In this document: positions 8,419 to 16,950 of the stretch, one piece after another
How positions within the stretch are numbered: position 1 is the first letter of the stretch
Layout of the letters: each line of letters starts with the position of its first letter
DNA from: Actinoplanes campanulatus
GTDB taxonomy: Bacteria > Actinomycetota > Actinomycetes > Mycobacteriales > Micromonosporaceae
Reading direction: 5' to 3'
DNA length: 64,000 bases
Assembly (NCBI RefSeq): GCF_014647795.1
Contig: NZ_BMPW01000004.1
Span: forward strand, 1-64,000
The notes under the pieces: generated by a model
Database searches by the model: none
Told to the model about the DNA's origin: nothing
What the model saw: the letters and a program-made list of their open reading frames with translations, nothing else
Program-made: the position numbers and the translations under genes

Positions 8419-9804
8419 ATGCGGTTCACGCAGTACTACCTCGACTGCCTGTCGCAGGCTTCATACCTGATCGCCGACGAGACCACCGGCCGGGCCGTGC
8501 TCGTCGACCCCCGCCGCGACATCGGCGAATACCTCGTTGACGCCCGCACCCACGGCCTGACCATCGAGGGCGTCATCAACACCCACTTCCACGCCGACTT
8601 CCTCGCCGGACACCTAGAAGTCGCCGCCGCCACCGGCGCCTGGATCGGCTACGGACAGCGCGCCGACACCGAATACGAGATCCGCAAGCTCACCGACGGC
8701 GAACGCGTCAGCCTCGGCGACGTCACCCTGCAGGTCATGGAAACCCCCGGCCACACGCCCGAGTCGATCAGCGTACTCGTCTACGAACACGCCACCGACA
8801 GCACGCCCTACGGCGTGCTCACCGGCGACGCGCTGTTTATCGGCGACGTCGGCCGCCCCGACCTGCTCGCCTCCGCCGGCGTCACCGCCGACGAACTCGG
8901 CCGCATGCTCCACGACAGCGTCCAGCACAAACTCATGGCCCTGCCCGACGAGGTACGGGTGTTCCCCGCCCACGGCGCCGGATCCGCCTGCGGCAAGAAC
9001 CTGTCCACCGAACGGCAGTCCACCATCGGCGAGCAGCGCCGCACCAACTACGCCTGCGCCCCGATGAACGTCGACCAGTTCCTCACCCTGGTCACCGCCG
9101 GACAGCCCACCGCACCCGGCTACTTCGCCTTCGACGCCGCCCTCAACCGCCAGGCCCGCGACCTGTTCGACCACGACGTCGCACCGCGGGCGCTGACGAC
9201 CAAAGAGTTCGCCGAAGCCCGCACCGCCGGCGCCATCGTCATCGACGCCCGCGACCCGCACGAGTTCGCCGCCGGACACCTGCGCGGCGCGCTGAACATT
9301 CCGGCCGACGGCCGGTTCGCCGAGACCGCCGGCACCGTCGCGCAGCCCGGCGACACGCTGCTCGTAGTTGCCGACCCCGACCGTGCCGAGGAGATCGTCA
9401 TCCGCCTCGCCCGCATCGGCTTCGACCGGGTCCTCGGCTACCTGTACGAACCCGAGACCACCCTGCCGCAGATGGAAGCCGACCTCACCCGCGCCAGCCG
9501 CGTCACCGCCGCCGACCTGCGCACCGCACTCGACAGCCCGCAGCCACCCGTGGTCCTCGACGTCCGCGGCGCTGGCGAACGAGAACAGGGCGCCATCGAC
9601 GGCTCGGCGCACATCCCCCTGCCCGAACTGCGGTGCCGCATCACCGAAATCCCCACCGACCGGCCGGTCGTCGTGCACTGCGCCGGCGGCTACCGCTCGT
9701 CGGTCGCCGCCAGCCTGCTCCGCGCCACCGGCCACCCGGACGCCTCCGACCTGCTCGGCGGCTACGCCGCCTGGCAACTGACAGTCGCACCCTCCGCCGT
9801 CTGA
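8419..9804 (+). CDS. Persulfide dioxygenase-type metallo-beta-lactamase fused to two rhodanese domains
   Basis: In this 461-residue protein the metallo-beta-lactamase fold (1-245) has NTHFHADFLAGH (His56, His58, Asp60), TPGHTPES and GDALFIGDVGRPDL, all canonical for ETHE1/CstB-type persulfide dioxygenases. The first rhodanese domain (about 258-350) keeps its fold signature DARDPHEFAAGHLRGALN but has no cysteine in the loop (VVADPDRAEE). The second (about 365-461) has Cys421 in VHCAGGYRSS. It is a paralogue of the 5038 gene with a more canonical metal site. A strong terminator follows at 9831. The role is oxidising persulfide sulfur to sulfite and transferring sulfur. Confidence 0.88.
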   Translation: MRFTQYYLDCLSQASYLIADETTGRAVLVDPRRDIGEYLVDARTHGLTIEGVINTHFHADFLAGHLEVAAATGAWIGYGQRADTEYEIRKLTDGERVSLGDVTLQVMETPGHTPESISVLVYEHATDSTPYGVLTGDALFIGDVGRPDLLASAGVTADELGRMLHDSVQHKLMALPDEVRVFPAHGAGSACGKNLSTERQSTIGEQRRTNYACAPMNVDQFLTLVTAGQPTAPGYFAFDAALNRQARDLFDHDVAPRALTTKEFAEARTAGAIVIDARDPHEFAAGHLRGALNIPADGRFAETAGTVAQPGDTLLVVADPDRAEEIVIRLARIGFDRVLGYLYEPETTLPQMEADLTRASRVTAADLRTALDSPQPPVVLDVRGAGEREQGAIDGSAHIPLPELRCRITEIPTDRPVVVHCAGGYRSSVAASLLRATGHPDASDLLGGYAAWQLTVAPSAV

Positions 9805-9830
9805 CCTGCCACCAGCACGCCTTCCCCGAC

Positions 9831-9871
9831 GTGCCGTCGCCGTCCGCGCTACCTACGGACGGCGACGGCAC
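9831..9871 (+). terminator. Terminator of the sulfane-sulfur operon
   Basis: A perfect 16-bp stem, GTGCCGTCGCCGTCCG (9831-9846) with its exact complement at 9856-9871, encloses a 9-base loop 26 bases after the last stop codon. It is followed by a short T-containing tail. It marks the right end of the intact operon. Confidence 0.85.
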
Positions 9872-10227
9872 CGTTTACCGGCGCCCTCATGGACTCCAGC
9901 GGCGTCCGGCCCGGGAACGACGGGTGCCGTGCCATTCGCCTGACGTCCCGGGCCGGCACCAAACGCGCCCTGCCGCCGATCACAGCTCGGACGTCGACAT
10001 CACACATCACCGCACAGGACACGTTCGGCCGTGCCACCGGCCAGTCCGGCCGCACCTGTCTTAGCGCCAACCGCGGCAGCCCCGAGAACTGCGGCCCCGG
10101 ATGAGGACGCGAAGACTTACCAGCCCGGACGCCGCGCTCATGAGGCCGCCGTCGATACTGAGCAGTGAAATATCGCTCCCGGTGACCGGGATCGGCGGAT
10201 ACCGCGTCAGCGCGGGTGGAGGAACCG
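9872..10227. other. Non-coding stretch after the sulfur operon
   Basis: About 350 bases lie between the operon terminator and the broken lgt. I see no protein match, promoter or repeat here. A short minus-strand reading (9849-10070) is not supported by any family. Confidence 0.4.
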
Positions 10228-10915
10228 ATGAGTCTTGCCTACCTGCCCAGCCCGTCGCGGGGGTCTGGCATCTAGGCCCGTTCCCGGTGCGGGCGTACGC
10301 GCTGTGCATCCTCCTAGGCATCATCGTGGCAGTTCTGATCACTCAGCGCCGCCGGGTCGCGCGGTCGGGTAAAGCCGCGGATGTCACCGATGTCGCAATG
10401 TGGGCCGTACCGTTCGGCATCGCCGGTGGACACCTCTACCACGTGAACACCGACCCACAGTTGTACTTCGCGCAAGGTCGTAACCCCATCGCAGCCCCGT
10501 ACATCTGGCAATGTGGTCTCGGGATCTGGGGAGCCGTTGCTCTCGGGCCGTCGGGACCTGGATCGGCTGTCGCCGGCGCGGCATCTCCCTGGCCGCGTTC
10601 GCCGGCGCGGTGACACCGGGACTCGTCTTGGCCCAAGCGATCGGCCGGTGGGGCAACTACTTCAACCAGGAGCTCTTCGGCGGCCCCCACCGTGCCCTGG
10701 GCGCTGCTCAACAATGCCGAAACCGTCCCACCGAAACCCACGACATCGCCCTCTACCACCCGACTCTTTTGTACGAGTCGCTGTGGTGCGTAGGGGTCTT
10801 CCTCCTGCTCATCTGGGCTGAGAAACGATTCCGGCTCACCGGCGGCCGCGTCGTCGCGCTTTACATCGCCGCTTACACCCTGGGACGGGCCTGGGTAGAG
10901 TCGTTGCGGGTCGAC
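10228..10915 (+). pseudogene. lgt: Broken prolipoprotein diacylglyceryl transferase (lgt)
   Basis: Sequence characteristic of Lgt is present but spread over frames. MSLAYLPSPSRG starts at 10228. After a slip in the GGGGG run the frame continues VWHLGPFPVRAYALCILLGI...GGHLYHV...GLGIWGAVAL. A second slip near 10540 leads to TWIGCRRRGISLAAFAGAV and AQAIGRWGNYFNQELFGGP. A further out-of-frame patch covers 10690-10735, followed by YHPTLLYESLW. The Lgt signature RWGNYFNQE survives. At about 10915 the reading fuses in frame to a resolvase. Lgt genes are known cargo of actinobacterial metal and sulfur islands; this one is dead. Confidence 0.8.
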
Positions 10916-11290
10916 GACGTCAACCGGCTCGCCCGCTCCCTGCAAGACCTGATCACCCTGACCGTCGAGCTGCGCCGGCGCGGCATCGGCTTCAAGAGCC
11001 TGCACGAAGCCCTCGACACCACCACTCCGGGCGGCAGGCTGGTCTTCCAAGTCTTCGCCGCGCTGGCCGAGTTCATCCGCGAGCTGATCATCGAGAACGC
11101 CCGCGACGGCGTCACCGCGGCCAAGGCCCGCGGCCATTGCCTCGGCCGGCCTCGGCGATGACCCCGGAGCAGATCGACCACGCCATCGCGCTGCTCGCCC
11201 AGCCGAAGGCCAGCGTCAAGGCAATCGCCACCCTGCTCGGCGTGTCTCGCTCCACCCTCTACACCCGCGCCGCAGCTCGCCGCGATCCGC
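10916..11290 (+). pseudogene. Remnant of a Tn3-type serine resolvase
   Basis: The reading LARSLQDLITLTVELRRRGI, then FKSLHEALDTTTPGGRLVFQ and FAALAEFIRELI, is the rear of the catalytic domain of Tn3/gamma-delta-type resolvases. A one-base slip near 11140 separates it from MTPEQIDHAIALLAQPKASV and LLGVSRSTLYT, the C-terminal helix-turn-helix. The catalytic serine end is missing because the front is fused to lgt sequence. It is not functional. Confidence 0.75.
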
Positions 11291-11553
11291 GCCAAGGCCC
11301 GCACCGACACCGCCGCCGCGGTGCCCGCACCGCGGCCGCCGATCACCCGCGATCCCGGCCCCTGGTGGGAGCAGGGCGACTTCGCCCTCGACCACAACCA
11401 CGCCGGCCGCCGGCTGACCCAGGCCGGCTCGACGTACGCATCACCCAGCTCAGTCAATGGTGTCACTGGAATCAGCACCATGGTCACTCAAGCGCTGCCA
11501 CACCGGTCCCGCCACGATCTGCGAGCCGTCACATCTTCCCCACCTCGGTGTTC
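11291..11553. other. Debris between resolvase remnant and stress-protein gene
   Basis: One frame reads WWEQGDFALDHNHAGRRLTQ but matches nothing I know, and no start or full domain is visible. It probably belongs to the same decayed mobile DNA. Confidence 0.3.
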
Positions 11554-12393
11554 CTAACGGCTGCTCTGCGCCGTCTCGCGCAGGGGTGGCCGGGCCGAAC
11601 AGGCCGCGTGGCCCCGTACGAGCGCGACCGGCGCGGAGGAGTGGTGCAGCAGCGTCTGCGCCACCCAGCCCAGCAGGCCGGCGTAGGGATGCCGGCCCCG
11701 GGCGCCCACTACCACCAGGCCCGCACCCTGTGCCGCCGTCCGCAGGGCCGTGCAGGGATCGTCCTCGACGACCCGGACACACGCCCGGAGGCCGTACCGG
11801 GACTCGAGCGGGCCGACGGCCGCTAGGAGCGTGGCCCGCGGGTCCTCCTCCCCGTCGCGATCCCAGGCCCGTACCACCATCAGACCGGCGTCCCGCCCGG
11901 CCGCGCTGTCGAACGCGAACTCCAGCGCCTGCTCCGCGGTGGCCGACGCGTTCACGCCCACCACGACCGGGCCCGCCTCCGGGGCCGCCGCTGGGGTGAC
12001 CAGCACGGTCCCGGCCGCCCGCGCTGCCACCTGCACGGTGAGGGCCTCGAGCGGCAGGCAGGTGCGATCGTGCAGCCCGCCGTCGCCGATCACGGTCAGC
12101 GCCGCCACCCGGGACCGGCTCAGCAGCCCGGCCTCGGCGGAACCCTCAAACAGGCGCGTTTCGATCGGTACGCCGGGTGCGGCGTCACGCGCGTCGGCCA
12201 CCGCCCGCTCCAGCAGTTCCTCCCGCCCGAGCCCGCCCTCCGGGGCGATCGCCGGTTCCCAGTTGAAGGCGTGCACCAGCTCCAGGCGGCAGCCGCGCCG
12301 CGCGGCCTCTCGCGCACCCGTCCGGACCGCTTCCCTGCTAGCGGGTGAGTCGTTGACTCCGGCGACGATCAGGCCGGTCGGTTCGGCATCCAT
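11554..12393 (-). CDS. Tandem-domain universal stress protein
   Basis: This 279-residue protein has two UspA domains. Domain 1 (1-140) opens GLIVAGVNDSPASREAVRTG and contains LTVIGDGGLHDRTCLPLEAL. Domain 2 (145-270) opens PVVVGVNASATAEQALEFA and has the canonical nucleotide loop VVVGARGRHPYAGLLGWVAQ (G-2x-G-9x-G pattern) followed by HHSSAPVALV. Domain 2 therefore probably binds ATP; domain 1 looks degenerate. The ATG at 12393 follows a GGAAGGGACG ribosome region. A GGGTC-type inverted motif lies about 70-85 bases upstream. It is a third stress-protein gene in this region, grouped with the DevR-like regulator by inference. Confidence 0.85.
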   Translation of the reverse strand: MDAEPTGLIVAGVNDSPASREAVRTGAREAARRGCRLELVHAFNWEPAIAPEGGLGREELLERAVADARDAAPGVPIETRLFEGSAEAGLLSRSRVAALTVIGDGGLHDRTCLPLEALTVQVAARAAGTVLVTPAAAPEAGPVVVGVNASATAEQALEFAFDSAAGRDAGLMVVRAWDRDGEEDPRATLLAAVGPLESRYGLRACVRVVEDDPCTALRTAAQGAGLVVVGARGRHPYAGLLGWVAQTLLHHSSAPVALVRGHAACSARPPLRETAQSSR

Positions 12394-12689
12394 CTGACGT
12401 CCCTTCCGCTCGTGTGCTGTTCCTCACCCTCAACTCTGCTGCCACACCAGCCATCGTGACAGGGCCGTTGAGACCCTTGTCCCTCCCGGGCGCCGCAGCG
12501 TCCGGCACGGACCGCTGCAGGTGGAGGTGTTTGTGATGTGTTCCTCGTGCCGACCACGGTCGGGCTGATCGTCACTTCGGTGCTGTATGTCGTGTCCGGG
12601 CCCGAAGCTACCGAGCAGGACCAATAGCCGGTTCACGGTGCCGATGGCCGGTTCGCCGGGATTCGAGCGGCAGGCGGCAAGGTCGCCCC
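12394..12689. other. Gap with a weak DosR-like motif
   Basis: The gap is about 300 bases upstream of the 11554 stress-protein gene. GGGCCGTTGAGACCC (12463-12477) is a loose inverted GGGTC/GGCCC motif, similar to but weaker than the boxes at 891 and 18263. Nothing else was recognised. Confidence 0.3.
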
Positions 12690-13112
12690 ATCTCGATTCC
12701 GGTTGCGTGAGGACAACCGGCAGGCTATCCGGTTCACCAGGAACTCGCGGTTCAAGGTGCTCGAAAAACGGCCGGCTGAGGCTGCCGAAGATCGGCGACG
12801 TGGTGGTTCGCTGGTCGCGGTCGTTGCCGTCGGACCCGTCGAGCGTGGCGATCATCAAGGACGCGGCTGTCGGACGGCACGAAGATCGCCGCGCCGAGGT
12901 TTCTGCGCCCTGCGGCCCGCAAGCTCAAGCGTTTCAGCAAGCCCTCTCCCGCAAGCAGGAGGGCTCGGCCAACCGCAAGAAGGCCGTCGTCAAGGTCGCT
13001 CGCGTTCATGGCCGGGTGGCCGCCACCCGGCGGGACTGGCAGCACAAACTGTCCACGGCGATCATCTGCGAGCCAAGCGGTGTACGTCGAGGATCTGTGC
13101 GTCGTCGGTCTA
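12690..13112 (+). pseudogene. Remnant of an IS200/IS605-type TnpB protein
   Basis: Pieces of a TnpB/OrfB protein appear in two frames. One reads SRFRLREDNRQAIRFTRNSR and FKVLE, then NGRLRLPKIGDVVVRWSRSL with PSDPSSVAIIKDAA. After a gap come ANRKKAVVKVARVHGRVAAT and RRDWQHKLS, and finally AVYVEDLCVVGL near 13080-13110. These match the middle of TnpB. Frameshifts and loss of the C-terminal RuvC and zinc-finger part make it non-functional. It stops abruptly where the ~100-bp repeat begins at 13115. Confidence 0.75.
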
Positions 13113-13114
13113 GG

Positions 13115-13214
13115 CTAGATGGTTGAGTCCTAAATCCGGTCAGGGCGTGTGTGGGCGTATCGAAGTAGGGCAGGGTGTCGTTGTCGGCTCGTGACTGCTG
13201 ACATCAACACCCTT
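13115..13214. repeat. IS-end repeat, copy A
   Basis: This 100-base segment is repeated at 15984-16082 with one single-base gap and two substitutions. It begins CTAGATGGTT and ends with the first codons (GTGACTGCTGACATC...) of the IS982-like transposase below. It therefore represents the left end of an insertion sequence, inserted into the TnpB remnant. Confidence 0.85.
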
Positions 13215-13470
13215 CTGACCGCACTGTACGTGTTCGTTGACGATCATCTGGTTCCGCGAGGTCCGCGGTGACGGGGTCGTCCGCAACGGTTGTCCGACGC
13301 CGAGCCGGTCAGTCTGCTGATCGCGCAGGTGTTGCTCGACTTCCCTCGGGGCCGGCACTGGATCCGCTAGGCCCACGCTCGCCTGCGGGGTCTGTTCCCG
13401 TGCCTGCCCAACGGGGACGTCAAGGGCGCCGCCCTCGAGCGCTCCCATCCGGTCGTCCACCACGCGGAAC
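13191..13470 (+). pseudogene. Remnant of an IS982-like transposase
   Basis: From GTG 13191 the reading is VTADINTLLTALYVFVDDHL, then after an in-frame stop and slips PQRLSDAEPVSLLIAQVLLD, WIR and AHARLRGLFPCLPN. This is the N-terminal pattern of IS982/IS4-type transposases (LxTALYV.xDD, LSDAE, LFPxLP). The rest, including the catalytic acidic residues beyond the first segment, is lost. No right end was seen. Confidence 0.6.
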
Positions 13471-13741
13471 CCACGGCCCCATCCTCGGCGCCCGCCCTCC
13501 GCTGAGCCACTCGCCCGTTGCCGCCCGCACGGCAGTGGGGCGTTCTGCTTCCTGTACCACACCGAGAACCGACCTACGCAGGATGAAATAGTCCCATGAT
13601 CAAATCAGGCGTACCGGAACAACGGCGGGGCCGTGGAGCGTCTCCCAGTTACTAAATGCCTGACCAAAGACAATTGAGCTGATCCGCCCAGCGATTTCCA
13701 TTCACCCAAGGCCCGGGTATATATCGTTTTATGGTGGGATC

Positions 13742-14554
13742 ATGAAGACGCATCTGAAAAGAGTTGCTGCCGGTTTTTCGGCTGCGCTCGCCATTTCCTT
13801 GGGAACCGTCGCTCCGGCCGAGGCGGCCGGCATCACCGGCACCCCGGCCTCCGCTGCCGCGGCACAACCGGATATGGACCCACAGCAGTTGGAGGAAGCC
13901 CTGCTGACGGTGGCCGACCTGCCACTGGGATACCGACAGCTAGACTTCCCCGCTGTGCTGCTCGATGCGGTATTCCACCCGCACGACTCCACCGAGACGC
14001 TGTGGACGGCTTCGCAGATGACGAGATCGGGCACCCTCCGGCCGACGGGCAGGAACGACGCGCCGGCCGCCAGCAGCCGGCTCGGCAAAGCGGCCACCGG
14101 CCGCCACGTGACACCGATGCAGATAGGCGCGTTCATGCAGGGCGAGACGGGGCCGGTGCTGATACAGAAAATCGTCGCCACGGGCGAAGAAACCGCCCAG
14201 GAGGTGATCGACACCATAGAGAGTATGCGCGAATGCTGTCAGGTCATCACGTCCGACGATCTCCGGATCACGCTGTCCGAGCTGCCGATGCCGCGGTTCG
14301 GCGACGCGTCGGTCGCCATGTCGATGACTCTCACCGTCAAGAACAAGGACTTCGACCTCACGCTCCGGGGCAACATGGTCGCATTGGCCTACGGCGACGT
14401 GTACGAGCAACTCGTGCAGGTCGGCGCACCGGAGACAGCGAACGACGCACAGTTCACGAGGATTGCCGGAATGGCGTTCGACAAACTCATGGACGCATAC
14501 GAAATCGATGACAGCTTCCAGCCGGACGGCCCGGCACCGATTGCCGTGAGTTGA
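13742..14554 (+). CDS. Secreted protein of unknown function
   Basis: This 270-residue protein has a clear Sec signal peptide: basic MKTHLKR, a hydrophobic core, and APAEAAG as a likely cleavage site near residue 29. No lipobox cysteine follows. The mature part is acidic and helical, with LEEALLTVADLPLGYRQLDF, GEETAQEVIDTIESMRECCQ and LPMPRFGDASVAMSM. It resembles, only loosely, the extracellular PknH/LppA-type sensor domains of actinobacteria. It has two adjacent cysteines (ECC). An AT-rich promoter-like stretch (TATATATCGTTTTATGG) lies just upstream, and base composition there is lower in GC than the surroundings. It sits between two IS-end repeats, so acquisition by transfer is plausible. 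Confidence 0.75.
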   Translation: MKTHLKRVAAGFSAALAISLGTVAPAEAAGITGTPASAAAAQPDMDPQQLEEALLTVADLPLGYRQLDFPAVLLDAVFHPHDSTETLWTASQMTRSGTLRPTGRNDAPAASSRLGKAATGRHVTPMQIGAFMQGETGPVLIQKIVATGEETAQEVIDTIESMRECCQVITSDDLRITLSELPMPRFGDASVAMSMTLTVKNKDFDLTLRGNMVALAYGDVYEQLVQVGAPETANDAQFTRIAGMAFDKLMDAYEIDDSFQPDGPAPIAVS

Positions 14555-14951
14555 TCTGCTCATACCGTCGACCGGAACCGGCGTGCGCACGCCGGTTCCG
14601 CACCGGTACCACACCACCGGCCAAGATTGACTACCGCGGAGGCTGGCGGAACCTCGGCAACCCACTCGACGATCGTCGTGTAGGAGCGTTAGCCGTCTTG
14701 CTGCCACCGGCTGCGGCGCTCCCACCCGGAGCCACCCAAGCCGGACAACCTAACGACTTTGCCGGGCCCTGGACACTTCATATGGTGTGACGGTCCACTA
14801 ATTCAGACCGTGACCAGCATCTATCAAACTCCCAATAACCTTGCCGGGTCCTCGCCGCCATGGATGGCGTCCGGGTTCCGACGGAACGCGCCGCCCGCTG
14901 TTCTAAAAGCCATTTTCACAAGTGTTGCACGGGCAGTCGATATGAATGATT
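14555..14951. other. Non-coding gap between two secreted-protein genes
   Basis: This stretch is relatively AT-rich toward its right end. Short readings (14551-14790, 14759-14953) have no family resemblance. TTGCAC (14925-14930) could be a -35 element for the next gene. Confidence 0.4.
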
Positions 14952-14977
14952 AGAATGTGGCCGTCACAAAACATTCT
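14952..14977. promoter_or_regulatory. Inverted repeat before the ferritin-like gene
   Basis: AGAATGT (14952-14958) and ACATTCT (14971-14977) form a perfect 7-bp inverted repeat with a 12-base gap. It lies 18 bases before the ATG at 14995 and overlaps the probable -10 region (TAGAAT). It is a candidate operator or 5' hairpin; the binding protein is unknown. Confidence 0.45.
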
Positions 14978-14994
14978 CATAAAGGGGGATTCTT

Positions 14995-15987
14995 ATGCGC
15001 GCGCAATCCGCGCTCGGGGCCGGGCTCGCCGTCACCATGATGCTCTGGGCACCCACAACAGCGCATGCGGTCAGCAACAGCCACGAACCGGGCATCAGTT
15101 CAACCACCAGAACAGACGCGATGGCCGCGATGCACGACGAGGCGTACGCGTACCTGACATACCGCGTCTACGCTGCCGAAGCGACGCGAACCAAGCTGGG
15201 CGCGGTGGCGAGACTCTTCCGCGAGGTCGCACGGCAAGGCCGATACGAGCATTTCGCCGATCTGGCACAACTCACCGGCCTGGTGCGCGGCGACGTGGAG
15301 AACCTCGCCGACGCCATCACCGGGGAACACTACGAGGCGACCGTTATGTACCCGTCGTACGCCAAGCAGGCGCGACGTGACGGCTGCACCGCGGCGGCGG
15401 AGTTGTTCACCGAAATCAGCGGCGACGAGGCACGCCATGCAGCGTGGTACACCTCTGCCCGCGACGCGCTTCTCGACCCGAACCACGATCAGTCCTACCC
15501 GATCGGCAACCGCCTGCCCGCCAGATCGATTCCCGCCGGACCGCCGCGCTGCGCCGGCCAGACGCTGGCCAACCTGAAGAACGCGATGCACGGCGAAGCG
15601 CTCGCCAGCCTCAAGTACGAGTTGTACGCCCAGCACGCCCGCTCTACCGGCCACCCGAGGTTGGCGCAGCTGTTCACGAACGCAAGCACTCAGGAACACA
15701 ACGAGCATTTCGCAGAGGAAGCCGCCCTCGCCGGCTTGGTGCAATCCACGCGGGATAACCTCCGCACGGCCTTGGCGGGCGAGCAGGGCCGAGCTACGAC
15801 TAGCTATCCCACCTACCGCGACCGGGCGGCGCAACATGGTGACATCGGCGCCGCGCGGCTGTTCGACGAACTGGCCCATAACGATGCGAAGCACTCGTAC
15901 CGGTTCACCGCCGCCCTAGCTGAACAATGCTCGACGAGCACGTCCGTCATCAGTGATCACGACCGGAACACCTGCTCGGGACACTAG
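14995..15987 (+). CDS. Secreted tandem ferritin-like (rubrerythrin/DUF2202-type) protein
   Basis: This 330-residue protein has a signal peptide (1 to about 25, ending TTAHAVS) and two ferritin-like four-helix units. Unit 1 (about 40-165) has AMAAMHDEAYAYLTYRVYAA, YEHFADLAQLTGLVRGDVEN, GEHYEATVMYPSYAKQA and DEARHAAWY. Unit 2 (about 195-310) repeats the plan with NAMHGEALASLKYELYA, QEHNEHFAEEAALAGLV, GEQGRATTSYPTYRDRA and NDAKHSYRF. The repeated Glu and ExxH residues are those that bind a di-iron centre in rubrerythrins; in the last helix of unit 2 the Glu is replaced by Asp/Ala. No rubredoxin domain is present. An exported tandem unit suggests extracytoplasmic peroxide or iron handling. The stop codon lies inside the IS-end repeat, so the original C-terminus may have been longer. 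AAGGGGG precedes the ATG. Confidence 0.8.
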   Translation: MRAQSALGAGLAVTMMLWAPTTAHAVSNSHEPGISSTTRTDAMAAMHDEAYAYLTYRVYAAEATRTKLGAVARLFREVARQGRYEHFADLAQLTGLVRGDVENLADAITGEHYEATVMYPSYAKQARRDGCTAAAELFTEISGDEARHAAWYTSARDALLDPNHDQSYPIGNRLPARSIPAGPPRCAGQTLANLKNAMHGEALASLKYELYAQHARSTGHPRLAQLFTNASTQEHNEHFAEEAALAGLVQSTRDNLRTALAGEQGRATTSYPTYRDRAAQHGDIGAARLFDELAHNDAKHSYRFTAALAEQCSTSTSVISDHDRNTCSGH

Positions 15988-16082
15988 ATGGTTAGTCCTA
16001 AATCCGGTCAGGGCGTGGGTGGGCGTATCGAAGTAGGGAAGGGTGTCGTTGTCGGCTCGTGACTGCTGACATCAACACCCTT
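15984..16082. repeat. IS-end repeat, copy B
   Basis: This is a 99-base near-copy of 13115-13214 in the same orientation, ending with the first codons of the IS982-like transposase before diverging at 16083. Its CTAG supplies the TAG stop of the ferritin-like gene. With copy A it flanks a 2.8-kb segment carrying two secreted-protein genes. Confidence 0.85.
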
Positions 16083-16125
16083 AATGGTCGCCTATGACTG
16101 CCGGTGGGTCGCGGGACCGAGGCGA

Positions 16126-16950
16126 TCAGGCGGGCGGAAATCGCGCCGGGCGAGCGGGTGAACCCGTTTCCCCGCACAAGACCGCCCAAACGACCTTGCC
16201 GGTGGGAGTGGGCAAGGTTCCCCATGCCCGTACGAAGGCGTCGACGATGCGTAGTCCGTACCCGCGTTCACCGGACCCGCACCCCGACGGTAGACCGTGG
16301 GACGTCAGATGGGGCTGCCGCGGATCGCCGTCGTAGACGGCTACGCGAAGTTGGCTGGCTCCATGGGCGGCGCCGCGCCGCAGTGGCCCGAGCCGGGTGA
16401 CCACGAAGTCGATGCGGGTGCCGGCATGCTCGACGGCGTTGGCAACGAGTTCGGAGACCACCAACCGGGCGCTGGGAAGCAGCGGCTCCATAGCCCATTC
16501 CCGGCACGCGGCGGCGACGACCTCGCGGGCCGCGGCGGGGGCGACGGGCTCCGGGTGCAACCTCAAGTGGATCTGGTCGGTGAGGGGACGGCGACTCGCC
16601 AGAGCGGCTCGGGCCTGCGGGACATCGGCACAGAGGACGAGGCGGCTACGGACGCCGAGTCGTTTGAGCTTCACGGCCAGCGTCGATACCGCGGGAATGC
16701 AGGCCGCGACTGGCACCGGCGGGTCCAACTGTGCTGCCTGCGACTCGGCGGTCAGCCACAAGGGCGCGCTGCCCGCCGCGGGATCGTCGAGTCCCGACAG
16801 GTCGAACAGCAGACCGGCCGGATGTTGGGGCAGGGATTCGCGCAAGGCGTCGTGGGATCGCCGCCACAGGCGGCGATCCCAGGCGCCGGTCACCGAGATC
16901 TCCAGGATCGCGGTTCGGGGATCCAAACTGGTGGTGACGGAACATGACAC
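16126..16950 (-). CDS. STAS-like domain fused to an anti-sigma/HATPase_c ATP-binding domain
   Basis: This 274-residue protein has an N-terminal STAS-like fold (about 1-105, AILEISVTGAWDRRLWRRSH and LLFDLSGLDD) followed by a GHKL ATPase domain of the RsbW/SpoIIAB class (about 130-265). The ATPase N-box is LVVSELVANAVEHAG and the G-box region reads GERGYGLRIVDAFVRAWG. Actinobacteria have many such stand-alone ATP-binding regulators that act as anti-sigma factors or kinases of antagonists. The GTG start at 16950 was chosen because GGAGGG lies seven to eight bases upstream; longer readings are basic and unstructured. No sigma factor gene is adjacent. Confidence 0.75.
   Translation of the reverse strand: MSCSVTTSLDPRTAILEISVTGAWDRRLWRRSHDALRESLPQHPAGLLFDLSGLDDPAAGSAPLWLTAESQAAQLDPPVPVAACIPAVSTLAVKLKRLGVRSRLVLCADVPQARAALASRRPLTDQIHLRLHPEPVAPAAAREVVAAACREWAMEPLLPSARLVVSELVANAVEHAGTRIDFVVTRLGPLRRGAAHGASQLRVAVYDGDPRQPHLTSHGLPSGCGSGERGYGLRIVDAFVRAWGTLPTPTGKVVWAVLCGETGSPARPARFPPA

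Noticed and set aside
12690-13112. Functional TnpB nuclease with guide RNA
   Set aside because: Frames are broken and the RuvC C-terminus and zinc finger are absent.
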